A stretch of 64,000 bases of DNA from Welwitschia mirabilis. Lineage: Eukaryota; Gnetophyta; Gnetopsida; Welwitschiales. Positions within the stretch are counted from its first letter, which is position 1; the number at the start of each line of letters is the position of its first letter. Made by a program: the position numbers and the translations under genes. The notes beneath the pieces are model-generated. The model ran no database searches, had not been told where the DNA came from, and was given only the letters and a program-made list of their open reading frames with translations. The stretch covers positions 175,231,212 through 175,295,211 of the forward strand of contig JBOZIK010000001.1 of NCBI GenBank assembly GCA_051453625.1, given 5' to 3'. Below are positions 47,070-59,217 of this stretch, piece after piece.

Positions 47070-48064
47070 ATGGTTGAAAGCTCATCTAGGAGGGGAGTTA
47101 AGAAGGTTACTTCAATAGATCCTATTCTTTTCTATTATGGGATGTCTAAAGAAGATGTTGACAAGTTCTTAGAGAAGTTCAAGAAGAAGCCAGTGTATTA
47201 ATAGTGGTCTATAACAACTTTAAAGCTTAGAGAGCTCAGGGATGTTATTCAGCTGCTAAGAAATCAGAATCTTGATTATTTTCTATATGTTTTTGGCTTT
47301 TCTTATTTATTTCTTACTCACATGTTTTATTGTAATGCTTTTTATGATCAAGATTCAAAAACCCTTAAGATCCTTGTTTTGGGGAAGTGGCTGAGAGTAA
47401 CCACAAATCTCATTTCTGATCTGACTGATCTTCCCAAAGGTAACTATAAAGAGTTTTAGCCTCCTTGAGATACCATAAAAGATAAGCATACTATTACTAG
47501 GGATATTTGTAGTAAGGTTCACTCTTGGAAACACACTCTTTTTACTTCTTTGTCAACACCAAAGTACTACTTTTTTCACTTGATTTTTACTTATAATTTC
47601 TTACATTTAGATAGGAATTATGATGAGGCCTTTAGCTATAGGTCCTATATAATGTATCTAGTAGGGACAAAGCACTCTATTGATGCCCCTGCTATTATAT
47701 TGAATAATATGGTCTCTAGTTGAAGTATCATAGGATTAGGGCATTACCATACTCTATTATTATCACAAAATTGTGCCATTGTTTTTGTGTAATCTTTTAT
47801 TCGAAGCTTAAAAACCTATAGCCTATGGTACTCATTGGGCATGTAAATTTATCTCATATGCACATCTTTTCCACCTCCAAGAAATCCTTAAAGTTCTCTT
47901 CTCTAAAGGAAATATCTTTTGATGAGACTCTTTCATATTTGAGATGGATTAATTCCTGTACTAGACACATGAAGGAAGCACTCATAGGAGCCAGATATAA
48001 CATTGCTGATACTTTAGTAGAGGCCATTAGCTTAACATGCATGGGAAGAGATGAAGAAGATTAA
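47070..48064 (+). pseudogene. Envelope-like ORF of SIRE-type copia element
   Basis: From an ATG at 47,070 (MVESSSRRGVKKVTS) a mostly readable protein continues with KLRELRDVIQLLRNQNLDYFL, FYCNAFYDQDSKTLK, SYIMYLVGTKHSIDAPAIILNNM and, after stops and a frame change, an open end at 47,825-48,064. Position (after pol, before the polypurine tract) and the GTKHSIDAPAIILN region fit the extra ORF of SIRE/Maximus elements (the 'putative plant transposon protein' type). Role unknown; called envelope-like by position. It is better preserved than gag. Confidence 0.55.
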
Positions 48065-48736
48065 AAGGAAGAATCTAAAAAGAATAAGAAGAGGAGGATG
48101 AATTTGATTAGAAGCTTCAAATTATGTCTTACTTATGTGTTTCTATTTTCTCCTTTGTCATTGATATTAAAAGAGGGAGAATTAGTTGTTTGTTATTGGA
48201 TGCTTTCTTATGATCTCAGATGTAGCATGCTCTTGATGAGAACTTTTATTTTGTAATGTTTTCATGTGTTTAATGGAATCTATATACACTTGAATTTTAT
48301 CCTCTAAATTATTTTCAATTAGTATTTTAAATCTTTTTGTGCTTGTGCAAACCATATGTGCTTAACATGTTTTTTCATTGGTATCATATGTGCTTAACAT
48401 AAAATTAAAAGTCTCAAATGATTATTTCATAAATTTAAATATTGATGTCCAATATTGAAAATAAACTTTAAAATGTCTCAACTGATCAAAATCTTAAGTG
48501 GTTTATATGATTACATTATACTTTTAATAAAATTTATGTTCTTAACACTATAAATGTGTAAATTAAAATTGTTTCATTTTAAGCATAAAATTTGATTATA
48601 CAAAATGCCTTAACTTGGTTTAAAAAATGTAATATTTTGTAAAAGAATAATATGCATTTTGTCAGGGGGAGCTTTTCTAAGTCCTAAATATTTTTACAAC
48701 TAAGTATTATTTGCCATTAATGTCAAAGGAAGAGAT
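48065..48736 (+). other. Copia 3' noncoding region with two purine tracts
   Basis: Noncoding. CAGGGGGAGC at about 48,663-48,672 and AAAGGAAGAGAT directly before the LTR (48,725-48,736) correspond to the internal and terminal GGGGGAG tracts at the 3' end of SIRE-type elements; the terminal tract primes plus-strand synthesis. Confidence 0.7.
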
Positions 48737-49004
48737 TATTAGATTATATTTTACTAATTGATATTAAATTAATGTTTTATATATAGAAAATTTTGTGTAT
48801 CTTGTGCAAAAGATATTAGTCACTTGTAGGATTAAATATAAAACTAAAACCATCAAATTCTGAGAACTAAAATACTATCAAGTTTATTTACCCTCTTAAG
48901 GGGTCTACTAGACTTTCAAGGAGTTGATCGCACCTAAAGAAGACACTTAGAAAATGAACTAAATTTAGAGGGGTTGACTAAATTTCTAATGGAGTCAATT
49001 AAAT

Positions 49005-49104
49005 NNNNNNNNNNNNNNNNNNNNNNNNNNNNNNNNNNNNNNNNNNNNNNNNNNNNNNNNNNNNNNNNNNNNNNNNNNNNNNNNNNNNNNNNNNNNNNNN
49101 NNNN
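49005..49104. other. Assembly gap with repeated flanks, 100 N
   Basis: The 50 bases before the gap (48,955-49,004) are repeated exactly after it (49,105-49,154), so the contig ends probably overlap and no sequence is missing. Confidence 0.9.
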
Positions 49105-49965
49105 TGAACTAAATTTAGAGGGGTTGACTAAATTTCTAATGGAGTCAATTAAATCTTTAATCTTAAGAGCTAATATACCTAAACCAAATGGTAAGGGATT
49201 GAATAGACATTTAAGGGTTGACTAGATTTGAGAACCTGATAAACAATATCCCTGGACTGAATGATAAGGGATAGACTGGATCTACGGTGAGGTCAACTGG
49301 ATCTGTAAACCAAGGAATAATACTTCTAAACTAATTGTCAAGATGTTGACTAGACCATTAAAAGGGTCAACTGAATCTGAGCATCATGTAGCTAATACTC
49401 CTAAGCTGATCATCATGGGGTCAACCAATGCTAGAAATTGAAAAGATCTTTATTAGGACAAGCAGATGACTAGATTTTATAGCAAACAACTAGACTGGGA
49501 TCAATTAAACTTAGATGGAGTGACTAGACATGAAGCTATATGAAATTGAAGCAATTAAAATTTTCACTGGGGTGACCTGTGTAAGTTACAATACTAGATT
49601 GAGTTGACCAGACTGTTGAGGGATCAACTAGACAGAATGTAACTAAAATTTTCTATTCATTTTGTATCAATTATCTATCCATTAGATAGCCATTTTCTAG
49701 CCATTTATAGCCATTGGAAGTACACTTTTAAATGTAATAAATCTTAGAAGCCTTCTAATATAAATAGCCAAAAGATAGATAACTAAAGAATCCTTTAGAA
49801 CTTTTCTAATCTTGTTAATCTTTTGGATATGATAAACTAGCACTATAATCTTGTGATATTCACTGTTGGGTCTTGGAATTTGTACTCCTAGCTAAGGAAG
49901 ACTTATTATTTGTATTATCTCTACATTCAATATTAAATCTAGTGCTTCATCTATTATTCATCTAT

Positions 49966-50621
49966 NNNNNNNNNNNNNNNNNNNNNNNNNNNNNNNNNNN
50001 NNNNNNNNNNNNNNNNNNNNNNNNNNNNNNNNNNNNNNNNNNNNNNNNNNNNNNNNNNNNNNNNNNNNNNNNNNNNNNNNNNNNNNNNNNNNNNNNNNNN
50101 NNNNNNNNNNNNNNNNNNNNNNNNNNNNNNNNNNNNNNNNNNNNNNNNNNNNNNNNNNNNNNNNNNNNNNNNNNNNNNNNNNNNNNNNNNNNNNNNNNNN
50201 NNNNNNNNNNNNNNNNNNNNNNNNNNNNNNNNNNNNNNNNNNNNNNNNNNNNNNNNNNNNNNNNNNNNNNNNNNNNNNNNNNNNNNNNNNNNNNNNNNNN
50301 NNNNNNNNNNNNNNNNNNNNNNNNNNNNNNNNNNNNNNNNNNNNNNNNNNNNNNNNNNNNNNNNNNNNNNNNNNNNNNNNNNNNNNNNNNNNNNNNNNNN
50401 NNNNNNNNNNNNNNNNNNNNNNNNNNNNNNNNNNNNNNNNNNNNNNNNNNNNNNNNNNNNNNNNNNNNNNNNNNNNNNNNNNNNNNNNNNNNNNNNNNNN
50501 NNNNNNNNNNNNNNNNNNNNNNNNNNNNNNNNNNNNNNNNNNNNNNNNNNNNNNNNNNNNNNNNNNNNNNNNNNNNNNNNNNNNNNNNNNNNNNNNNNNN
50601 NNNNNNNNNNNNNNNNNNNNN
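49966..50621. other. Assembly gap with repeated flanks, 656 N
   Basis: The 63 bases before the gap (49,903-49,965) recur after it (50,622-50,684) with two differences. The 5' LTR has no extra sequence here, so the gap is probably not real. Confidence 0.9.
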
Positions 50622-51214
50622 TTATTATTTGTATTATCTCTACATTCAATATTAAATCTAGTGCTGGATCTATTATTCATCTATAGGAGAAGAGCTCTAT
50701 CAAATCTCCTATATTAATAATGAGTGATATCCATGCATCTTGGCATCATTATATCACTATTATATATTGTGAAAGGTTAATACTAAGCCTTAAAAAGTCC
50801 ATTCAAAGTTGAGACTAAGCCTTGAAAATTCCATTCAAATGTTGAGACTAATCCTTTAAAAATCCATTCAAAGGTTGAGACTAAACTTGAAAAAGTCCAT
50901 TTATAAAGGCTACAAGTAAATCTAGATTACCTAGTAGAGTAACAAATTTCAAATTAAGCTTGGTAATAAGCTGATCATTGAGAATGGAGTAGAAGGTTTC
51001 TTTGCATCACTATAAATCCTACATGCATCTATTTGGTATTTTCTACTTTTAGTTAGTTCATTTCTCTACTTCTATTAGCTTTTCTTTTCATGCACGTTTT
51101 AAGTTAGTGAATCATTTTGTGTAAGTTTTTGATATATCTTTGGTTAATTTCAGAATACATCATTTTTATTTTTAATAACATATTCACCATCCCCTAGGGT
51201 TTTTGATCCTAGAA

Positions 51215-52626
51215 TTGACTACCATAACTATGAATTTTAGGCCGTACATAGAACCATCCCTTTTAAGTGAAAACATCTTAGGCATCTTAAGGTTTAGATT
51301 CCTATGTACATTTTGGTAATCGAGGGTATGTTGAGTGAAGGCTATAGGCATAGTTGCAGGGTCTACTTGGATTCCATTATTAATGGACATAGGTTTAATA
51401 AAATTAAAAATTTATTAAATATAAGGTATAAGAAAATCATTACTATTACATGTTACCCTTCCTTAATAGGGTTATATAGTTGAGATAACTAAAGCTAGCT
51501 AATGATTTGGAAGCCTCATTGATGTGATTTACATTTTGTATTTTTACTTCTTTTGGAGATAAGAGTGGCATAGTTAAAAATGATGTGATCACTATCCAAA
51601 TTTGGAAGTAGACTTTAAAGGTAACTAGTTTCACCATTTTTATCACCTAATAATCAATCTAGAACTATTATTTTAAAATATACTTGCTTACATTAAGAAA
51701 TTTTCAACACAGTACCTTTGTTTCTCTTTTTCATGTGTGTCAGTTATTGCTGGTTGGGGAGGGGAAGGGTTCTTAGGTATCAAACTTTATTATTTGAATA
51801 GATCACTTAATTTTTGGGCTTACTTCTCTTTTCTTATAACTATACCTCTCCATCATGACATGTTTCCCATTTTCTTTCCTTAGATTATGACTTAGATAGA
51901 TTCCTTAATATTATGAATGAGAGAGAGATCACTTTTCTTATAACTATACCATCTCTTAATCCTTTTTTTTCCTTATATATTTTTGGGATTTTTAAGGATT
52001 TCTTTTTATGATGGATACATCACTTTTAGTTATGAATGTGAGTAGGATCCCTATAATTCTTGACTTTATCTCACAACTTGTTAACTCCCTTTTAGTGCTT
52101 ATTCTTTTTTAACAATGACATCATTTTTAAAGAGTAAGCTTTAGAGGTTATCAAAGTAATTTACACCCATACTCATCATTAGGATAATGGCCAACATTAG
52201 AGTTACTCTTTAAGATGATTAGTTATGGGAAGTTTTGCATACGGATTTTATATCAACCATGTGAATTTATGGTTATGAGAATAATTTTTTTGACACATGA
52301 TCATACACCTTTTTAGGATCACGTTAAAGAAGTTTCTTAGTAAATATTGATGAAAAATTGACATGGATTATATGAAAATATATTGGTTATAAACATAAGA
52401 AGTTGGTTGACTAAATAAAAATAAGATACACCAACTTATGTACTTTAAGGAACATATTCTACTAGAAAAAATGATCTACATCTCCTTAATCCAATAACTC
52501 ACATGAATATTTTAGATTATGAGAAAGAAAGTCTAAGATAATTAATTACATAGATGTAACACATCAAGGAAAAAGTAGGAGAGATTGATTTTTTTTTTTT
52601 TTACTAAATTATGTTATTTGTTATAG
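51215..52626. other. Unclassified segment between two copia LTRs
   Basis: Starts with the right target repeat TTGAC. On the minus strand two short open stretches (51,184-51,390, crossing the LTR end, and 51,446-51,646) read like protein but match nothing I recognise. The rest is AT-rich with a poly-T run near 52,590. No structural border of another element was found. Confidence 0.3.
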
Positions 52627-54116
52627 TGTTAGTAAATCAAGTTTTAATGATTCTACTTGTTAAATATTGTGTGTCTTTGTGTAAAATAGGTTATTACAAA
52701 GAGGACATGAGATCTTAATAAGCATTAAACCATGGCGGATCTTCAAAGATAACATTTCATGAGAAGTATTAATTATTAAAAAGCAAAATCAATTGTTTGA
52801 AGACATTTGGAAAATTGAAGATGCCTCTAGTAAATACATGTAGAAAATTGAAGATGTCTTGTATGTATAAGAATTTAAGTCATAGGCTTAGGATGATTAT
52901 TGTATCAAGACAATTATGCTAATAGTTGAATCTAACACAAAAAAAACATATACATGTTTAAAGATGTCTATACTGAGTTAGTCTATACTGAGCTAAAATA
53001 GGTAATAAAGTTAATTTAATTTTGACTAATATCTTATATTTTTAGTAAATTATCAACTTGTACATTATAATTTATAATCATAGAGGCTCAAGGATACTAC
53101 AGAGTAAATTTCATTAAAAATAAGGAAAGTTAACTGAAGACATCAAAACATTAAAGATGTATTAAGAATAGATGTCTACAAAGTTGAAGACATCTTAGAC
53201 TAAAGTTCACATTGATAAAAAATAAATTTATGTGCCAAATGCCTAGATGTTTTTATCCATTACATGATGGTTACAAAGTTAAATGACTACATTTTAGGCT
53301 TAAATAATTACATCTTCTTTAACTATATAAAGCCTTAATATCTCAAAATAAATCAAAATTCTTGGGATCTCAATAAATACTAAGCATTTGAATATTAACA
53401 TACAACAACTAGATCAAGGTTAAAGAATGCATGGGTAAAGGAAATTCTAATAAAGAATCAAAGAAATCATTTGAAAAAAAGATTGCATTGCTTACATCAT
53501 TTACTCTTGGATCTTCAATATTGCATTCTTCATTTACACTCGTGACAATAACAACATCATCAAGGATCTCAAATATTCATCAAAGTTAAATCTTTAAGCT
53601 TGTTGTATTATACTTTTAATTTTACATTATGGACTATCTTATTATTGGATATTGTTATAATTTCATTACTTAGTCAATTTCTTTGTAAGGCAATCCTTAT
53701 ATGGGTATGCATTTGAGATAGTATCTATGAATACTTAATGGGTGTAAGGTTATTAGTGAGCCAAAAAACCATTATTTCCTTACAAAATAGAGAGTTCTAT
53801 CTTGTAAAAAAGCTCTTATTCTTGTAAGGTTTGTAGTGCACCTATGAAAACTAGTATTTTCTTATGAATAAAAAAGTACTGCCTTACAAGGAGATTCTCA
53901 TTTGTTGCAAGGTTGGTGATGCATTAGAAATTACTATTTCATTGTAGGTCAAAAATATCTAGAGGTGTAAGTAAAAGATACCCTCTGTGTATGGATGTAC
54001 CTAGGTAGGAAAACCACATTATCTTGGTAAGATGATTTTATTGTGCATTTTTATTTTATCATTAGTTTAAATTTTATTTACCAAAATTAATTCACCCCTC
54101 CCCTTTGAGTTCAACA
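52627..54116 (+). repeat. Copia-type LTR, probably solo
   Basis: About 1,490 bp from TGTTAGTAAATCAAG to TTCAACA, the end preceded by AATTCACCCCTCCCCTTTGA, a typical right end of SIRE-type LTRs. TATATAA stands at 53,324-53,330. Recurring CTTGTAAGG-TTTG units lie at 53,690-53,930. No primer site follows and no polypurine tract adjoins, so it is probably solo; flanking target repeats do not match (TATAG against ATACT). Confidence 0.6.
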
Positions 54117-55054
54117 ATACTCATATGATAAGTAAAAACTTTAATAAAACTAGATAAGAACCCAATATTATTCTTATGTAGTAAAAACTTTAATATAATA
54201 AGTAGGATGATGATGGAAACATAATAAGTAGGATGATGATGGAAACACACCACAACATCATTATTTGATACAAGTAGTGGTGTTTAAAAGCTAACATTTA
54301 GGCTCATCATGATTATTCCTACCTAGTACAAGATGACAAAGACCCTACCTAATGCTACATGACATTTTTTATAACTACTTATCTAATGCTATAAGATAAA
54401 GTATTATAACCACCCCATACCTTATGCTCACCTAGAAAAGGACCTTAAGCCTTCATTTATAACATCATTCATTTTGGCAAAGAATCAAACCCTTAAAAAA
54501 TTAATTTAACATGGCTTTTTAAGAATGTTTTTTAGGGAGTGACCTTGTTTCAAGGATAGCTTTAGGAGTCCTTTTCAACTTCCTTCTTTTTCCATTGATA
54601 TAATGTATCTCTTCTAGGTCTAAGTTTATTTTATTTAATAGATCTTAAGTACATTAAATCCTTACTTTCCATTCTTATTTTATGATTATGAAGGACCAAG
54701 TCACTTTAGAATTCACAAACTCTTATATGATGAATGAGATTATGTTACCATAACATAAGTCATCATTACTTAATAATCTAAAGCATGTTTTAGGAACGTG
54801 CCAAAAATCATTGGCATGAAGAATCACTAGTGAAAAAGTTAAAATAAACCTTCAAGATTTCTTACTTTTCTACCCATCCAAATGAAGTTTTAGCACATTT
54901 CTCAACTTTATGTTTTTTTTCCTTTCTTTTATTATAACTTATAATTAAGTAAGATTTGTCTAATTTATATTAATTCTTCCTAATTATCCCTATAGAAATA
55001 ATAATACTAAGTATTAACTTAGTTTAAATTTAGTTAATTATACTTAAATAAACA
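54117..55054 (+). repeat. Athila-like 5' LTR, left-truncated
   Basis: From about 54,197 it aligns with the 3' LTR at 59,625-60,569 (TAGGATGATGATGGAAACAC, TGATTATTCCTACCTA, TAATGCTACATGACA). The first part of the LTR is replaced, probably by the copia LTR that ends at 54,116. A 26-bp tandem duplication is at 54,195-54,246. It ends AAACA before a decayed primer site. Confidence 0.65.
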
Positions 55055-55062
55055 AGCTTAAA

Positions 55063-55077
55063 TGTCATTGCTAGGGA
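55063..55077 (+). other. Decayed Athila-like primer-binding site
   Basis: TGTCATTGCTAGGGA corresponds to TGGCGCCGTTGCCGGGGA with a small deletion and decay, and the ATAGCATGGTAGCTACT block follows as in the other Athila copies. Confidence 0.5.
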
Positions 55078-56040
55078 AAATAGCATGGTAGCTACTCAAA
55101 AAGAGCATAAATTTTATTTTTTTTACAAGCTTTTAATTTAGTTTTTATTTTTATAATGGTTGGTATTAGTCTACTCTAGTGATGTCCAAACTAGTTTTGT
55201 TTCTTTTTTCTTTCCAATTATTTATTTTTTCTCTTTTTAATTTTATTACTTAGTACTGATCATTTCTAGTGATACTTAAACTAATCCAATTTTGAGTTGT
55301 TTTTAATTTTCATACTCTACTTGATTCATATCAAATATCAAAAATTTGTATTATAGATCTAATAATGTTTTTGTAGGCTATAACCAAAGGAGGAAAAAAT
55401 AAATTTAAACTTTAATGATTTTTCATATTTTATTTTTTACAAAATTTTATCTATAAATTTTAGTTTCTATTTTTTTCTTAAAAAATTTTAAAATTAAAAA
55501 AATTTAAGGTTTATTTTTATAGGTCATATGTTATAAGCTATAGTCAATTAGGTTTTTTATTAAGTCTTTTTAAGACATCAAAACTTGAAATGATTTATAC
55601 AATCACATCCATAATGCATCTATCTTTTCAAATCATTCCTATAAAAAAGACTAATGTCACTATGAAAAGTAACCAGTGCTGTTGACATTTTCTCCAATTT
55701 TACACTTAAATTGTATGTATAATCTATTTTTAAACTCTTGAATCTTTTTGATATTGGGCATCCCATGAAATATCAAAAATTTATAAAAACTTTATTCTAT
55801 AATTAAATTTATAGCATATTTTTTAAAACTTAACAAAACTTAGGAACATAATTCCTTTGCAAGATTATATGAAATAACTTTTAAATCTTAATATATCTAT
55901 GAAAACTAAGTTTAAACCTATAGATCCTTCTGATATTAGGTAAACCTTTGAGAAAACCTTTGAAGCCTAAAACACTCTCTACATATAGATCAACCTTCTT
56001 ACACTAAATTTAAAATGCCTTTGTTTTTAAAAGTAGTCTA
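55078..56040 (+). other. Athila-like 5' leader
   Basis: Noncoding AT-rich sequence with TTTCTAGTGATACTTAAACT (55,264-55,283) and an earlier CTAGTGATGTCCAAACTAG copy near 55,177, the same leader repeats as at 19,138-19,250. Confidence 0.5.
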
Positions 56041-57290
56041 ATCTTATACTATTCGCTATCCCTTATAACTCTTTATCCTTTAGTTCCTACCCTTCATCTT
56101 TTTTACACTAAATAAATCTCCTTACTTTCTTATAATATGTACTACAGAGATTCTTAGAATGTGATATCCAAATCTCTTTCAACATTATTTAATTTCATTT
56201 ACATTCTATAGAAAAAATAACTAATAAAACCATGAAAAAAATCTAAGAATATTCTCTAATAAGTAACTTAGATGAGTGCTTAAACCATAAGTATTCTCAA
56301 CCAAAATAAGGAATACCTTCCTACAGTACACAGATCTAAAAGTTTTGTAAAGCTTAAAAGAATTAAAGATAGTAATATCAATGATACTCAAGCCATATTA
56401 TTTAAGAATGAGGAAGAAATCTATAAGGAATTCCATGAGGACCTTAAGTTTAAAAATGCACTAGAGAGTGAACTATCATATGTAAGAAGGATATACTCTA
56501 GAGGAATATTAAATATTTTAGAGGATGAGTAATCATCAAAAGACAAACAACCATTTAAGAAAGACTATACTTTAGAGAGCTACATGATAAAAGATGAGTT
56601 TTTAAGTGACATTAATGAGAAAAATATGAAACCACAACTATTATCACTTAATAACCACATAAGGAGAAATGCCCTGACAATTTTAAAAAAGAGGAGAACA
56701 TTACCAAAGAGCCCATACATAATCCATCCTATGAAGAACCTTTGTCTTTTTATTAATAACTTCATGATTTGATTATTTCATCTTCACATTTACATACTAA
56801 GAAAGATCCAAGCCTTAATGAAGAAGTAAGACCTTTTTTAGAATTGGTATTATCTTTTAAAACCCTTACACATGATTCTTCTAATGAATATTTACCTTAT
56901 CAAGTGATTTTGAATTTATATTTATCTTCCTCCCAAAATGATATCTTACATGAGTTATTGAATAAACATAAACAAGCTAAATAATAGACTATTTCTAATT
57001 TTAAATGCATAAACCTTTCTGCTCATACTAATGTTCTTTCTAATTGCATGAACATTTACATGGATTCTCTCCTAATTCAAAATACTTTTTTAAGTTTTGG
57101 ATCATTTGACCTTTGCCTTTATACTTTTGAGCCACTTTTCATCCCCCACATTGAAAAATTTCTTTTTAAAATTTCTAGTTTCATTTCATGCTTTTAGATT
57201 AGATTTTAAATTATATTTTTATTTTAGAATAAATTTAAGAAAAAAATATAAAAATTACAAAAAATACTTTTTCTTAATAATCTCTTTTAC
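56041..57290 (+). pseudogene. Decayed Athila-like internal coding region
   Basis: Charged open pieces at 56,584-56,772 (LSLNNHIRRNA, FINNFMI) and 56,769-56,984 (LHTKKDPSLNEEVRPFLELV, ending HELLNKHKQAK) align with 20,960-21,345. The KHKQA segment resembles the protease-RT linker of Athila pol, but again no RT follows. Confidence 0.5.
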
Positions 57291-59217
57291 CTAAAATTGC
57301 CCAAGCAGCATGACCTGTATAATCATTACCTTACATCCTTTCACTTATGAAATCTTGAATTTCATTCCTAGTATATAATAGGATATCATTAGCTCAAATA
57401 CTATTACTCATCCTAGCCATTTACTTATGAATTCATANNNNNNNNNNNNNNNNNNNNNNNNNNNNNNNNNNNNNNNNNNNNNNNNNNNNNNNNNNNNNNN
57501 NNNNNNNNNNNNNNNNNNNNNNNNNNNNNNNNNNNNNNNNNNNNNNNNNNNNNNNNNNNNNNNNNNNNNNNNNNNNNNNNNNNNNNNNNNNNNNNNNNNN
57601 NNNNNNNNNNNNNNNNNNNNNNNNNNNNNNNNNNNNNNNNNNNNNNNNNNNNNNNNNNNNNNNNNNNNNNNNNNNNNNNNNNNNNNNNNNNNNNNNNNNN
57701 NNNNNNNNNNNNNNNNNNNNNNNNNNNNNNNNNNNNNNNNNNNNNNNNNNNNNNNNNNNNNNNNNNNNNNNNNNNNNNNNNNNNNNNNNNNNNNNNNNNN
57801 NNNNNNNNNNNNNNNNNNNNNNNNNNNNNNNNNNNNNNNNNNNNNNNNNNNNNNNNNNNNNNNNNNNNNNNNNNNNNNNNNNNNNNNNNNNNNNNNNNNN
57901 NNNNNNNNNNNNNNNNNNNNNNNNNNNNNNNNNNNNNNNNNNNNNNNNNNNNNNNNAATTCATAAGACTTACAAATCTAAGTTAATGACCTTTAATAAAA
58001 ATCAATAATAAGCAATTGTGTAATCATTTTAAGTGATGGTTAATATTAACTAAACTTCTATGTTTTGAAGGAAAGTTAAATTTATTTTGAGTTTCATTAT
58101 TAAACTCATGTTTATTTCAAATCTTTGAATGTGGTAAAATATGGCTAAAAAAGATGGAATCTACCTTCATGTTGTGTTCTTTATAATGGGGACAAGAATT
58201 TTATTGATTAGGCTAATGAGTTAATCACCTCTCTTATGTGCATAAATAAAAATAAAATATAATATTTATTACCCAAAATAACATCACATTAATTAATTAA
58301 TTGGGTTTAATTAACTACATTGGGGCTATGGTTACTTACTCATAATACAACTCTAATGATTTAATTATAACATAATCAATTGCATTAGGGCTATAAATAC
58401 TCACTAATAATGCAAAACCAATTTCTTCATAAAATAATATGATTAACTGGAATAAAATGTTGTAACACTAGATTCTTAATGTAATTTAAAATGCCTAAAA
58501 TAAGTGAAATATATGCTAGTGGAAAAGGAAAATATAGTACAGAAAATGATGAAACTTGGAGGTGTTCTATGTTCTATTGTCTTTTAAATTTCATAATTAA
58601 GATTTTTTGTAATTTCTTGAATTATTATAAGTTATTTGATTAATACTATGATTATTTAATATCAAGATTCATTAAAATGTCTAAAAATATTATAAAGGTC
58701 ATTGACTTAGGTAGGTTTTCTTCTTTATTCATTAGTTGTATGGTTAAGGCCTTTGACCATATTTTCATTTTTCATCTCCATTATCCATTCTTCTTTATCC
58801 TCATTTCATGAGAAATAAACATCATAAGGCATAAAGAATGTTTATGGATCAACTTTTGACTTAATATTTTTAGAAAAAGATTAAAAATAGGTTGTTTTTA
58901 ATTAGATAGTTTTTTCTCTTTTTATAGATTAAGTTGCATCAGTTTCTTTTAATAAAAGGACTTGTTGAGATTTTTTAAGATTAAAACTTTTTATCATGAA
59001 ACTTTGAGAATAAATTTTAGTTTTGATTAGGGGGTGTAGAATCTATTTTTCATAAAATATTTAAATTTTGATGTTATATTTTCAACAATTGGTCATAAAT
59101 TTTTCAAAGATGTATCATTTTTTACACTTTATTATTTTTTCTTAGATAATTTTCCCATGTTAATAATTTCATTATCAACTTTTTGTTAGAGTCTAGCAAA
59201 AGAATTATTAGGAGATA
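57291..59217 (+). other. Athila-like 3' internal region, noncoding
   Basis: A 519-N gap (57,438-57,956) is bordered on both sides by AATTCATA. Then come the duplicated motif at 58,313-58,349 and 58,378-58,413, T-rich sequence, and a purine tract (AGGAGATA) directly before the LTR start. Confidence 0.5.
57438..57956. other. Assembly gap, 519 N
   Basis: Inside the Athila-like internal region, with an 8-base repeat (AATTCATA) at its edges that could be an unmerged overlap. Confidence 0.95.

Larger units (their letters stand above)
48737..51214 (+). repeat. 3' LTR of SIRE-like copia element, with two gaps
   Basis: Aligns with 42,851-44,487 over its whole length. Its span is 2,478 bases, but removing the two N runs (100 and 656) and the repeated flanks next to them (50 and 63) leaves about 1,609, close to the 1,637 of the 5' LTR. 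TATAAATAG is at 49,759-49,767. Confidence 0.8.

Noticed and set aside
49873-50680. Long open stretches of 230-260 residues on both strands
   Set aside because: They consist almost wholly of N translated as X across a 656-N gap; the same holds for the stretches over 35,463-35,687, 36,781-37,185 and 57,427-58,008.
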